Shown here in pieces: positions 38,203 to 46,314 of a stretch of DNA of 64,000 nucleotides (within the stretch, counting starts at the first letter, position 1; every line of letters starts with the position of its first letter). A program made the translations under genes and the position numbers. Source of the DNA: Gordonia sp. OPL2 (GTDB lineage: Bacteria > Actinomycetota > Actinomycetes > Mycobacteriales > Mycobacteriaceae); contig NZ_RKME01000002.1 of assembly GCF_003797825.1 (NCBI RefSeq), positions 1-64,000 of the forward strand, read 5' to 3'. The notes beneath the pieces were generated by a model, which was not told the DNA's origin, searched no databases, and saw nothing but the letters and a program-made list of their open reading frames with translations.

Positions 38203-38254
38203 GACGGGTCTCCTTCGGTGTCGGGTGGCCGCGCGGGCTGTGCGCGACCTCTGG

Positions 38255-39553
38255 TCAGCGGACGGGTTCGGCGCAGCTCGACGGCGCGTTCACCAACGAG
38301 CAGAACTGGGCCGGGCGGGTCGGGCGGTAACCGGGGGCGACCCCGTTGGCCGCCGTGATGCCACGATAGGCCGCGACGGCGTCGGTGGGCCGACGGGCGA
38401 GTGTCGCGTCACTGCCGACGTCGACGGTGTACAGCCCGAATCTGGGTGTGTAGCTTCCCCATTCGTAGTTGTCGGTCAGGCTCCAATAGTTGTAGCCGAT
38501 CACGTCGACACCGTCGGCGCGGGCCCGCTGTACCCAGTACACGAGGTCGCGGAGGTGATCGCTGCGACGGTACCCGTCGGGGCGCGCCGCGCCGTCGCGT
38601 GTCGGCATACCCGACTCGACGACGTAGACCGGCTTGCCGGGGTAGCGCCGGGAGTAGTCACGCAGCGCGTAGTAGAGACCGTCGGCCGACACCGGCGCGA
38701 GCCACGACTCGTCGGTCGCCGCATGCCACGCGTCGGTGTTGGTGACCGAGATCGAGTAGTAGTAATCGATGCCGACGTAGTCCAGCTTGTCCGCGACGCG
38801 ATCGGTGAATCGGGTGTCGATCGCCGCGGCGACGGTCGGGATGTAGGCCGCGTTCGACGACACCATCGCGGTCCGGTCGCGACGGTGGATGTGGTCGTAG
38901 ATGCTGCGGTGCACCGCGACCAACCGGTCCAGCATCGCCGGCGCCGCCACGGGCGACAGGCCTCCGGTCCGGATCTCCTGAACCACGTAGTAGGCCGGTT
39001 CGTTGACCGTGATCCACAGCGGGTGCACGTGGGCATAGCGGTCGACGACCCGGCGCGCGTTGCGCAGCCACCACGTCGGCGTCGACGGATTGGCCCAGCC
39101 CCCGCGCGTCGCGACCCATCCGGGGTACACCCAGTGATCCAGGGTGATCATCGGGCGCATCCCGGCGGCCACGATCGCGTCGATCATCGAGTCGTAGTAG
39201 GCGAGCTCGGTTCGGTCGACGACCCCCGGACGTGGCTCGATGCGTGCCCATTCGACGCTCACGCGGTAGACGGACACGCCGAGGCGAGCGGCCCGGGCGA
39301 TGTCCTCGCGATACCGGTGGCGGAAGTCGACCGACGTCCCGATCCGGTCGTGCGCCCGTCCGGATGCGGAGTATCTGCTCCAGTTGCTGTCCGGCGAGGA
39401 TCCCTCGCTCTGGAACCCGGACGACGAGACACCCCACAGGAAGTCGCGGGGTAGCGCCGCCGGCGTCCCGGTCTCCCCCTCGGCTCGCACCGCCGGCACC
39501 GCGAGCGCGACGGCGACGACCGCGACCACTGCCGCGCGCAGCACGGACCTCAC
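38255..39553 (-). CDS. Secreted glycoside hydrolase family 1 protein
   Basis: A 432-residue exported beta-glycosidase-type enzyme. The N-terminus has a hydrophobic signal peptide (VLRAAVVAVVAVALAVP, cleavage likely after VRA). The mature protein starts the GH1 fold at DFLWGVSSSGFQSEG, with the acid/base glutamate in WITVNEPAYY, the nucleophile region VVESGMP (usually TENG) and YNYWSLTDNYEW near the end. The variant nucleophile loop keeps Glu, so activity is likely. Start is GTG at 39553; longer open frames lack a signal. It is divergent from the esterase gene, and both encode exported hydrolases. Confidence 0.86.
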   Translation of the reverse strand: MRSVLRAAVVAVVAVALAVPAVRAEGETGTPAALPRDFLWGVSSSGFQSEGSSPDSNWSRYSASGRAHDRIGTSVDFRHRYREDIARAARLGVSVYRVSVEWARIEPRPGVVDRTELAYYDSMIDAIVAAGMRPMITLDHWVYPGWVATRGGWANPSTPTWWLRNARRVVDRYAHVHPLWITVNEPAYYVVQEIRTGGLSPVAAPAMLDRLVAVHRSIYDHIHRRDRTAMVSSNAAYIPTVAAAIDTRFTDRVADKLDYVGIDYYYSISVTNTDAWHAATDESWLAPVSADGLYYALRDYSRRYPGKPVYVVESGMPTRDGAARPDGYRRSDHLRDLVYWVQRARADGVDVIGYNYWSLTDNYEWGSYTPRFGLYTVDVGSDATLARRPTDAVAAYRGITAANGVAPGYRPTRPAQFCSLVNAPSSCAEPVR

Positions 39554-39747
39554 GTCGGTGATCTCAGATGGGTCGGTGGTCTCGGGAACGTCGCACGCGG
39601 GAGCCCCACGCGGGCCCGACAACCCGCCGGTACATCGGTGAGCAGCACGCGCCCAGGATGTCAGACTCCCGCCCTCCACCACCGCGATTTCGGCGGGACA
39701 GGCGATCTCACGTCCCGCGACGCATCGGCGCCGACTACTCTGATGCG

Positions 39748-40728
39748 GTGCTCGCCACCTCCCGGCCGCGACTGCGGCGCACCGTCGTCGCTGTCCTCGC
39801 GTTCACCGGCGCCCTGACCGTCGTCGCCGCCGGCCTCGTGGGTGTCGGCGGTCCCACCGCGACGGCCGCACCGCTCGGTCCGCAGCCGGCCGCCGGCTGT
39901 CCGACACTGCCCGCCGGCGCCACCCTCACCCGCTCGGTGGACGTGCGCGGAGTGGAACGGACGTACCGGATGCACATCCCGACCACCTACACCGGACGCG
40001 AACGTGTCCCGCTGGTGCTCGCCTACCACGGGCGCGCCGAGCGCGGTGCGACCTTCGAGAGCTACACCGGCCTGTCGTCGCTGCCGGCGATCGTGGTCTA
40101 CCCCGACGGACTGCGGGGCCCCGACAACGCCTTCGCCTGGCAGGGCGCGCCCTACTCGTCACCGCGCGCCGACGACATCGCGTTCACCCGCGCGATCCTG
40201 CGCTCGGTGCGGACGAGCGCCTGCGTCGACCGCAACCGCACGTACGCGGTGGGCCGTTCCAACGGCGCCGGACTCGTCGCGATGCTCGCCTGCCGGATGC
40301 CGTCGGAGTTCTCCGCCTACGCGACTATCAGTGCGGCGGTGTACACCGACTCCCTCGCCGGCTGCGGCGCACGGCCGGTCTCACTGGTGGACTTCCACGG
40401 CACCGCGGACGGCGTCATCCACTACGACGGCGGCGTCCGCTTCGGCGCTCCATACCTGTCGTCGGCGCAGTGGCTGCGTACGTGGACCTCTCGGGCCGGA
40501 TGCGGCGACATCCCGGTCACGGCGGCGGTGAACTCCGTCGTCGACCGCGTGTCGTGGCCGGTGTGTGCGGGCGCGGGGCCGCAGGTCGTGCACTACCGGA
40601 TCCGCGGCGGGACCCATCGATGGCCGGGCTCTGCCGGCAATCCCGCCGAGGGCGGGGCGAGCGACACCATCTCGGCCACCAGACTGCTGTGGCAGTTCTT
40701 CGCCTCCTCACCGCACGCATCGACCTGA
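39748..40728 (+). CDS. Secreted LpqC/PHB-depolymerase-like esterase
   Basis: A 326-residue exported alpha/beta hydrolase of the poly(3-hydroxybutyrate) depolymerase/feruloyl esterase group. The signal peptide covers about residues 1-40 (RLRRTVVAVLAFTGALTVV, ending TATAAPL). The core has LVLAYHGR, the nucleophile in VGRSNGAGLVA, the aspartate in DFHGTADG and the histidine in GGTHRWPG. No lipobox is seen, so it is probably released, unlike LpqC itself. The GTG at 39748 starts just before the signal peptide; the open frame upstream is not signal-like. Natural substrate unknown. Confidence 0.84.
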   Translation: MLATSRPRLRRTVVAVLAFTGALTVVAAGLVGVGGPTATAAPLGPQPAAGCPTLPAGATLTRSVDVRGVERTYRMHIPTTYTGRERVPLVLAYHGRAERGATFESYTGLSSLPAIVVYPDGLRGPDNAFAWQGAPYSSPRADDIAFTRAILRSVRTSACVDRNRTYAVGRSNGAGLVAMLACRMPSEFSAYATISAAVYTDSLAGCGARPVSLVDFHGTADGVIHYDGGVRFGAPYLSSAQWLRTWTSRAGCGDIPVTAAVNSVVDRVSWPVCAGAGPQVVHYRIRGGTHRWPGSAGNPAEGGASDTISATRLLWQFFASSPHAST

Positions 40729-40782
40729 CGCTCGGACGCGTGGCACCGTCGCCCGTGGGGTCCGGCGAACTAGCCTGGGGGC

Positions 40783-41661
40783 ATGAGTACTGATCTCCCG
40801 ACCATCGAGCTCGCCACGGGGTCACTGATCCCCCAACTGGGTCTCGGCGTGTGGCAGGCGGACGACGAGGACACCGAGCGTGCCGTCCGCTTCGCCATCG
40901 GGACCGCCGGCTACCGGCACATCGACACCGCGGCCGCGTACGGCAACGAAGCGGCCGTCGGACGCGGGATCGCCGCGTCGGGGGTCGATCGCTCAGAGAT
41001 CTTCGTGACGACAAAGCTGTGGAACGCCGATCACGGGCGTGCCCGCACACTCGCCGCGATCGATGCGAGCCTCGAGCGCCTCGGACTCGACCATGTCGAT
41101 CTGTACCTGATCCACTGGCCGCTGCAGGACACCGACCGGATGATCGAGACCTGGCAGACGATGATCGAGATCCAGTCGTCCGGAAAGGCCACCTCGATCG
41201 GGGTGTCCAACTTCCAACCGCACCACCTGACCGCGATCATCGACGCGAGCGGGCAGGCCCCCGCGGTCGACCAGATCGAATTGCATCCACGACTGGCCCA
41301 ACGCGAACTCCGCGAGTTCTGCGGCGACCGCGGCATCGCCGTCGAGGCGTGGAGTCCACTCGGTGGCAGCGGATCGGGCTGGGGCTCCGACTCGTCGCCG
41401 AACACCCTGCTCACCGATCCGACACTGACCGGTATCGCCGAGCGGCACGGTCGCTCGACTGCGCAGGTGATGATCCGGTGGCATCTGCAGAACGGGGTGA
41501 TCGTGATCCCGAAATCCGTCCACGACGACCGGATTGCCCAGAACATCGACGTGCTCGACTTCGAACTCAACGCCGCCGACATGGACGCCATCGCGACCCT
41601 CGACACCGGGGCGCGCATCGGTGGCCACCCCGATGAGCTGAATCTGGGCGCGCCGGACTGA
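40783..41661 (+). CDS. Aldo-keto reductase (AKR5/Rv2971-like)
   Basis: NADPH-dependent carbonyl reductase of 292 residues with the full tetrad: Asp48 and Tyr53 in HIDTAAAYGNE, Lys78 in TTKLWN and His111 in LIHWPL. The C-terminal cofactor loop IPKSVHDDRIAQNIDV is typical of family members using NADPH. Acts on small aldehydes or dicarbonyls such as methylglyoxal in related proteins; the substrate here is not known. Starts at ATG 40783 after a GGGGG stretch. It may be read with the WYL regulator 66 bases downstream. Confidence 0.93.
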   Translation: MSTDLPTIELATGSLIPQLGLGVWQADDEDTERAVRFAIGTAGYRHIDTAAAYGNEAAVGRGIAASGVDRSEIFVTTKLWNADHGRARTLAAIDASLERLGLDHVDLYLIHWPLQDTDRMIETWQTMIEIQSSGKATSIGVSNFQPHHLTAIIDASGQAPAVDQIELHPRLAQRELREFCGDRGIAVEAWSPLGGSGSGWGSDSSPNTLLTDPTLTGIAERHGRSTAQVMIRWHLQNGVIVIPKSVHDDRIAQNIDVLDFELNAADMDAIATLDTGARIGGHPDELNLGAPD

Positions 41662-41688
41662 TCCAGCTCTGAACCGGTGCACCATCGA

Positions 41689-41727
41689 GGACACCAACTG
41701 TCCGCAAAAGGCGGCAGGATGGTGTCC
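41689..41727. promoter_or_regulatory. Nested inverted repeat before the WYL regulator gene
   Basis: Outer arms GGACACCA (41689-41696) and TGGTGTCC (41720-41727) are perfect. Inside, CTG...CAG (41698-41700 and 41715-41717) continues the symmetry around an AAAA centre. It directly abuts the ATG at 41728, so a bound regulator would block translation or initiation; autoregulation by the WYL protein is inferred. Confidence 0.5.
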
Positions 41728-42714
41728 ATGCTGGAAACGTCGGCCCGCCTGCTCGCTCTGCTGACCCTGCTGCAGGCGCGGCGGGAATGGTCGGGGTCCG
41801 AGCTCGCCGACCGGCTCGACATCACCACCCGGACCGTCCGCCGGGACATCGACAAGCTGCGTGAGCTGGGTTATCCGGTGGACGCGACCGTCGGGGTGGG
41901 GGGCGGTTACCGTCTCGGCGCCGGCGCGGAGATGCCCCCGCTCCTGCTCGACGATCACGAGGTGCTCGCCGTCGCGCTGGGCCTCAACGAGATCACCACC
42001 GGATCGGTGGCCGACATGGCCGAAGCCTCGGCGGGCGCATTGACCAAACTCCGGCAGGTGATGCCGTCGCGACTGCGCCACCGGCTCGACGCCCTGACGA
42101 TGGAGGCCGTGCCGCGCGAGTCGCGCTCCCCCGTCTCGGGCGCGGTGCTGACCGAGATCGCCACCGCCTGCCACCGCACCGAACGCCTGCGCTTCGACTA
42201 CCGCCGCGGCGACGGGGCGCAGAGCCGCCGGGAGGTCGAGCCCTATCGCCTGGTCCGGAGCGGCCTGCGCTGGTATCTGGTCGGCTGGGATCTGACGCGC
42301 GAGGACTGGCGCTCCTTCCGCGTCGACCGCATGGAGCCGAAGACACCGACCGGCCCTCGGTTCACCCCACGCGCACTGCCCGAGGGCGGCGCCACCGGCT
42401 ACCTCACCCGCAGTCTGGGTGCCGTGTACCGGCGGGCCTCGGCGCGGGTTCGCATTCACGCGCCGATCGACGTCGTCGCGGAGATGGTCGACGACGCGTG
42501 GGGCACGATCGAGGCCGGCGACGACCAGGCGTGCGAACTCGTGTTGTTCAGCACCTCACTGGTCAGCATCGCGCGCTGGCTGCGCGCGTTCGACGCCGAT
42601 TTCTCGGTGCTCGATCCACCCGAGCTGATCGACGAGTGCCGAGTCGTCGCCGCCCATCACGATGACCTGGCGGCCCGGTATCGGCGCGCGGTCGGCGATC
42701 CGGACGGCCGATGA
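41728..42714 (+). CDS. WYL-domain (YafY-type) transcriptional regulator
   Basis: A 328-residue regulator with an N-terminal HTH_11 winged helix (about residues 1-60, LADRLDITTRTVRRDIDKLRE) and a WYL domain (about 135-215; GLRWYLVGWDL holds the W-Y-L-like core). The C-terminal WCX domain follows (about 230-320). WYL regulators sense small ligands or nucleic acids. Start at ATG 41728 is preferred because GGCAGG lies about nine bases before; ATG 41719 is also possible. Its stop overlaps the next gene (ATGA). Likely targets are itself and its neighbours. Confidence 0.87.
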   Translation: MLETSARLLALLTLLQARREWSGSELADRLDITTRTVRRDIDKLRELGYPVDATVGVGGGYRLGAGAEMPPLLLDDHEVLAVALGLNEITTGSVADMAEASAGALTKLRQVMPSRLRHRLDALTMEAVPRESRSPVSGAVLTEIATACHRTERLRFDYRRGDGAQSRREVEPYRLVRSGLRWYLVGWDLTREDWRSFRVDRMEPKTPTGPRFTPRALPEGGATGYLTRSLGAVYRRASARVRIHAPIDVVAEMVDDAWGTIEAGDDQACELVLFSTSLVSIARWLRAFDADFSVLDPPELIDECRVVAAHHDDLAARYRRAVGDPDGR

Positions 42715-43496
42715 GCGGCGGACCCGATGTCCTGCGGCACACCGTCGAGACCCTCCGAGCAGCCGGATGCGTGTTCGCCGAAGAAGAGGCCGATCTACTG
42801 GTCGGACAGGCCGCCGACGACGAGGCTCTCGAGACACTCGTACGTCGTCGTGTGTCCGGTGAACCGCTCGAGGTGGTGCTCGGTTGGACACGATTCGACG
42901 GACTCCGCGTGGAGGTCGACGCGGGGGTGTTCGTTCCCCGGCAACGGACGGCGTTCCTGGCCCGTCAGGCGATCGTGATCGCTCAGCCCGGGGACGTCGT
43001 GCTCGACCTCTGTTGTGGGACAGGCGCTATCGGCCTGGCCGTGGCGACCGCGGTGCCAGACGTCGAACTCCACGCCTGCGACATCGATCCGGCCGCCGTG
43101 GCGTGCGCGGCGCGCAACGTCGCCGCCGTCGGCGGACACACCTGGTGCGGTGATCTGTTCGCGCCACTGCCCCAACGGCTCCACGCCCGCGTCGACATCG
43201 TCGTCGTCAACGCTCCCTACGTGCCCACCGCCCGGATCGGGTTCATGCCGACGGAGGCCCGCGACCACGAACCTCGGCACAGTCTGGACGGGGGCGTCGA
43301 CGGCGTGCAGATCCATCGCCGGGTGGGCGACGAGGTCGGCGCGTGGCTCCGACCGGGTGGCTGCGTGCTCGTCGAGACGAGCACCGATCAGGCCGACCTG
43401 ACGGCCGAGGCGCTGTCGGCAGCCGGTCTGGCCACCGCGATCCACGCGTCGGACGAGCTACAGGCCACCGTCGCCGTCGGCCGGCGACTCGGATGA
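42711..43496 (+). CDS. Putative protein N5-glutamine methyltransferase (HemK/PrmC-like)
   Basis: A 261-residue SAM methyltransferase of the HemK group. Motif I is VLDLCCGTGAIGLAVA, the acidic residue that binds SAM is in HACDIDPAAV, and the catalytic motif is NAPY at VVNAPYVPTARI where release-factor PrmC has NPPY. This NAPY form marks a side family annotated as putative glutamine methyltransferases, and release factors may not be the substrate. The ATG at 42711 overlaps the WYL stop by four bases, so the two are coupled. Confidence 0.84.
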   Translation: MSGGPDVLRHTVETLRAAGCVFAEEEADLLVGQAADDEALETLVRRRVSGEPLEVVLGWTRFDGLRVEVDAGVFVPRQRTAFLARQAIVIAQPGDVVLDLCCGTGAIGLAVATAVPDVELHACDIDPAAVACAARNVAAVGGHTWCGDLFAPLPQRLHARVDIVVVNAPYVPTARIGFMPTEARDHEPRHSLDGGVDGVQIHRRVGDEVGAWLRPGGCVLVETSTDQADLTAEALSAAGLATAIHASDELQATVAVGRRLG

Positions 43497-43614
43497 CACG
43501 TCGGTGCGTCGACGATCGAGACGACCGCGATTGCGCTGGTGGCCCCGGAGTGTGGGACAGTGGAGGCGCGAGGGTCGCCTTTGACCCTCCTCCGATAGGA
43601 AGAAGTACAGCAGT

Positions 43615-43821
43615 ATGGCACAGGGAACCGTCAAGTGGTTCAACGGCGAAAAGGGCTTCGGCTTCATCGCCCCCGATGACGATCGCGACGGCGACGTCTT
43701 CGTTCACTTCAGCGCGATCAACGGGAGCGGATTCCGCAACCTCGAAGAGGCTCAGCGCGTCGAGTTCGACGTCGAGCAGGGCGCAAAAGGACTTCAGGCC
43801 ACCAATGTGACTGTGCTCTAA
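43615..43821 (+). CDS. Cold-shock protein (CspA family)
   Basis: A 68-residue single cold-shock domain that binds single-stranded RNA and DNA. Both RNA-binding motifs are present: KGFGFI (RNP1) and VFVHFS (RNP2). The 118-base upstream leader contains AGGAAGAA 7-14 bases before the ATG. A textbook terminator follows, so the gene is monocistronic. It resembles M. tuberculosis CspA, but I cannot tell whether it is cold-induced or constitutive. Confidence 0.94.
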   Translation: MAQGTVKWFNGEKGFGFIAPDDDRDGDVFVHFSAINGSGFRNLEEAQRVEFDVEQGAKGLQATNVTVL

Positions 43822-43836
43822 CAGTCTTCGCCTGCG

Positions 43837-43871
43837 AAGCCCCGGCACCGGAAACGGCGCCGGGGCTTTTT
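43837..43871 (+). terminator. Rho-independent terminator of the cold-shock gene
   Basis: Arms AAGCCCCGGC (43837-43846) and GCCGGGGCTT (43859-43868), with an inner CCG/CGG pair closing a GAAA tetraloop, followed by TTTTT. It begins 16 bases after the stop. Confidence 0.92.
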
Positions 43872-44035
43872 GCTGCGCGTGTCGCATCACGGTCTCAGCC
43901 GCGATGTGTAGTGTCGGAGCCAGTTCTCATCCCGCTCGCACAGCTCCCGCGAGCACCGGCTCCAGCTCGTTCCGCACGCGGCCGATGCATGCCGCGCTCA
44001 CGCCGACAGCATCGACGCCCGATCACAGGAGAACC

Positions 44036-44170
44036 ATGGACTACCCGGAACTCTTCTCACACGCTCATGTCGACGATGTTCGCCGGTCGGATCCCCAGGC
44101 AGCGCAGCGCGCCATCGAGCTGGTGTTCTCCGACGCCGACGACTCGGCGGGCGACGCCTCCGCCCGCTGA
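44036..44170 (+). CDS. Small acidic hypothetical protein (44 aa)
   Basis: A short ORF beginning MDYPELFSHAHVDDVRRSDP with many Asp, Ser and Ala residues and a possible helix (AAQRAIELVFSDADD). No known family. Support: AGGAGA (44027-44032) sits at the right distance from the ATG, codon third positions are GC-rich, and a strong hairpin follows 18 bases after the stop, giving a complete transcription unit. It lies between the cold-shock gene and tRNA-Val. It is too short to rule out chance. Confidence 0.5.
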   Translation: MDYPELFSHAHVDDVRRSDPQAAQRAIELVFSDADDSAGDASAR

Positions 44171-44187
44171 GGTCCCGCACGATCCAT

Positions 44188-44220
44188 GGCAATAGCCCGC
44201 GCAGATCGCGGACTATTGCC
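44188..44220 (+). terminator. Hairpin after the 44-residue ORF
   Basis: Arms 44188-44201 and 44207-44220 of fourteen bases each pair with a single mismatch around the loop CAGAT. There is no clear T-tract on the plus strand. It could also insulate the minus-strand tRNA gene. Confidence 0.7.
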
Positions 44221-44258
44221 GCGAATCGGATCGTCACACAATTCCACGTCCGCTTCGG

Positions 44259-44333
44259 TGGTGCGCGCAAAGGGATTCGAACCCCTGACCGCTGGTGTGT
44301 AAGACCAGAGCTCTACCGCTGAGCTATACGCGC
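44259..44333 (-). tRNA. tRNA-Val (anticodon UAC)
   Basis: Read on the minus strand: acceptor GCGCGTA pairs with TGCGCGC (one G-U pair), D arm with AGCTCAGCGGTAGAGCT, anticodon stem CTGGT/ACCAG with the loop CTTACAC (anticodon TAC), and T arm GGGGTTCGAATCCC. Seventy-two bases plus an encoded CCA end (44259-44261). Confidence 0.95.
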
Positions 44334-44429
44334 GAGGCCGGGTGGATCTGTCCGCCCGACACCAAGTCATGAATGTAATCGGTGACCGCCGGATGCCCAA
44401 ACCAGGGCGGTCGCCGACGACCGGTGATC

Positions 44430-44921
44430 TCAGTCCGCCACGAGCAGAGCCTTCTCCCACAGGGCAGAATCGCGCGCCTCCCCCGGTCCGAGCATGTCGG
44501 AGAACCGGATGATCCCGTCGGTGTCGACCAGGAACGTCGCGCGGTTGGCATAGCCGCTGGCGTCGTTGAACACCCCGAAATCGCGGGCGACGGCTCCGTG
44601 CGGCCAGAAGTCCGACAGGATCGGGAACAGGAAACCCTGCGCCGACGACCACACCTTGTGGGTCGGCGGTGGGCCCACCGACACCGCGACCGTCCGGAGT
44701 CCGTCCCGGATGAACTGCGGCTGGTGATCGCGGATGTATCCCAGCTCCCCCTGGCACGTGCCGGTGAAGGCGAGCGGGAAGAACACCAACAGCACCTGTC
44801 CGTCGGCGCGCAGGCCGGACAGCGACACACGCTGGTTGTTCTGGTCGCGCAACTCGAAGTCGGGCGCCACGTCTCCCACGGCCAGCGGTGACGTCGGCCG
44901 TGCGGTGGAGTCCGCGCTCAT
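44430..44921 (-). CDS. ahpE: 1-Cys peroxiredoxin AhpE
   Basis: A thiol peroxidase of 163 residues that reduces hydroperoxides. The peroxidatic cysteine is Cys56 in FTGTCQGELG, a conservative variation of the TxxC site, and there is no second conserved cysteine, as in the one-Cys mycobacterial AhpE (Rv2238c). The N-terminal VGDVAPDFELRDQN is typical. Cytosolic. The ATG at 44921 overlaps the stop of the DUF3052 gene (ATGA), so the two are coupled. Confidence 0.9.
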   Translation of the reverse strand: MSADSTARPTSPLAVGDVAPDFELRDQNNQRVSLSGLRADGQVLLVFFPLAFTGTCQGELGYIRDHQPQFIRDGLRTVAVSVGPPPTHKVWSSAQGFLFPILSDFWPHGAVARDFGVFNDASGYANRATFLVDTDGIIRFSDMLGPGEARDSALWEKALLVAD

Positions 44922-45349
44922 GCGCGTTTGCGGGATTTCGGCTGCACGAGCCGAGATCCGGACCAGCCCCCGAGACTGACGACATTGGTCTGGGTGAGAC
45001 CGGCGGTCGGTGCCGACTCGGCGATCTCACTGGGATCGACGTGGCCGTCGGTGCCGGTCTTCGGCGAGAACACCCAGACATACCCGTCGTCGGCGAGCGG
45101 GGCGATCGCGTCCATCAACGCGTCCACCAGGTCGCCGTCACCGTCGCGCCACCACAGCACGACGACGTCGATGACATCGTCAGCGTCCTCGTCGACCATC
45201 TCCCCACCGATGGTGTCCTCGATGTCGGCCCGAAGGTCGTCGTCGGCGTCCTCGTCCCAACCCAGTTCCTGGACGACCATGCCGGACGTGAAACCGAGCT
45301 TGTCGGCGTGGCTGTCCCCAGCGTTACCGGACTCTGTGGCGGCTACCAC
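44918..45349 (-). CDS. DUF3052 family protein (Rv2239c-like)
   Basis: A 143-residue acidic protein found in mycolic-acid actinobacteria and related groups. The conserved stretch is VVQELGWDEDADDDLR, with many Asp/Glu residues in the middle (VDEDADDVIDVVVLWWRDGD) and a basic C-terminus. Its role is not known. Starts at GTG 45349. Upstream of ahpE with a four-base overlap, the same pair as Rv2239c-Rv2238c. Confidence 0.87.
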   Translation of the reverse strand: MVAATESGNAGDSHADKLGFTSGMVVQELGWDEDADDDLRADIEDTIGGEMVDEDADDVIDVVVLWWRDGDGDLVDALMDAIAPLADDGYVWVFSPKTGTDGHVDPSEIAESAPTAGLTQTNVVSLGGWSGSRLVQPKSRKRA

Positions 45350-45460
45350 CGCGTGCGACCTCCCAAATGAATTCGACTGTCAGCTTAGGGAACAGCCTAG
45401 ATGCTCCGGACGCAACCCGAACAGGGGCATTTGAGACCGGCGCGTCGCGCGACGTCGACG

Positions 45461-46105
45461 TCAGGGCGTCGGCGACGGCGCCGACGACGAGGACGGCGTC
45501 GGAACAGACCCAGAACCGCCGGGCCCCGGAACGGGCGACGCACCCGCTGTCGGCGGGACCGGTAGATACCCGACACACGCGTTCAGTACCGCCTGCTTGT
45601 CCCGGGTCCATTGTGCGGCAATCGGATTGAGCCCGGACAATTGACGTTTGCCGATCGCCGCACCGAGGCGTCCGGTGGAGTCGAGGAACCGGTTCGTCGA
45701 CGCTGCGACGTCCACCGGGGTCGACGACTCGATCCGTTTGCGGATCAGATCGGCCCCGGCGATGAGGCTCGCGCGGGCCCTGTCGTCCAGATCGCCGACA
45801 TCGGCGTAGTCGTGGACCTCGCTGAGTTTCCGGATGAACGCGTTGTAGCCGCGGACCATCACGACCATCGACGACATCGCCTCGCGACACAGTTCGACGC
45901 CGTCGGCCCGTACCGACGACGCCGCCGACTCGGACAATTCGGCCCGATAGATCGCGACCTGGCCCGGGATCGCCGACCCGGATCCGTCGACGGTGGTCGC
46001 GCACCCGGAGGCGAGAACGGCCACTGCCGACAACGCGCACAGGCCGACCGCACGGCCCCACCTGCGCGGGCGATCGTCGGCCCGGTTCCGCCTCATGCCT
46101 CGCAT
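45461..46105 (-). CDS. Secreted lipoprotein (Rv2240c-like)
   Basis: A 214-residue exported protein. It has a basic start, a hydrophobic signal segment (AVGLCALSAVAVLASGC) and a lipobox LASGC, so it should be lipidated and face outward. The mature part is helical and contains no enzyme motif; the C-terminus is a low-complexity Pro/Ser/Gly tail. Start at ATG 46105 or at 46096, three codons later. Located between DUF3052 and aceE as in M. tuberculosis. The 111-base gap to DUF3052 contains no clear feature. Confidence 0.75.
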   Translation of the reverse strand: MRGMRRNRADDRPRRWGRAVGLCALSAVAVLASGCATTVDGSGSAIPGQVAIYRAELSESAASSVRADGVELCREAMSSMVVMVRGYNAFIRKLSEVHDYADVGDLDDRARASLIAGADLIRKRIESSTPVDVAASTNRFLDSTGRLGAAIGKRQLSGLNPIAAQWTRDKQAVLNACVGYLPVPPTAGASPVPGPGGSGSVPTPSSSSAPSPTP

Positions 46106-46314
46106 CGTCCTCCTGACCCACGAGTAACAAACACCGAAACGCTACCGCAGGTCGGAGCGGGTGGCAGCAAGCTCGCCCACCCGGTGCCAACCCAAGTGAC
46201 ATGGGGCACGATGAGAGGGGGACGTCGCTGTCCCGACATCATGGGAGCGACGCCCGAGTCATCGCACGCCGGACACCACCGTGCACCCGGCCGACCGAGG
46301 GAGTAGGCATAACA

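Noticed and set aside
43911..44195. Alternative 94-residue frame over the small ORF
   Set aside because: Arginine/proline-rich shadow frame without ribosome site; the ATG at 44036 in the other frame has AGGAGA.
44259..44333. tRNA-Val duplicated end as an att site
   Set aside because: I saw no second copy of the tRNA 3' end in the window and no integrase gene nearby.
46201..46314. Upstream extension of aceE
   Set aside because: Not conserved and precedes the good ribosome site GGAGTAGG before GTG 46315.
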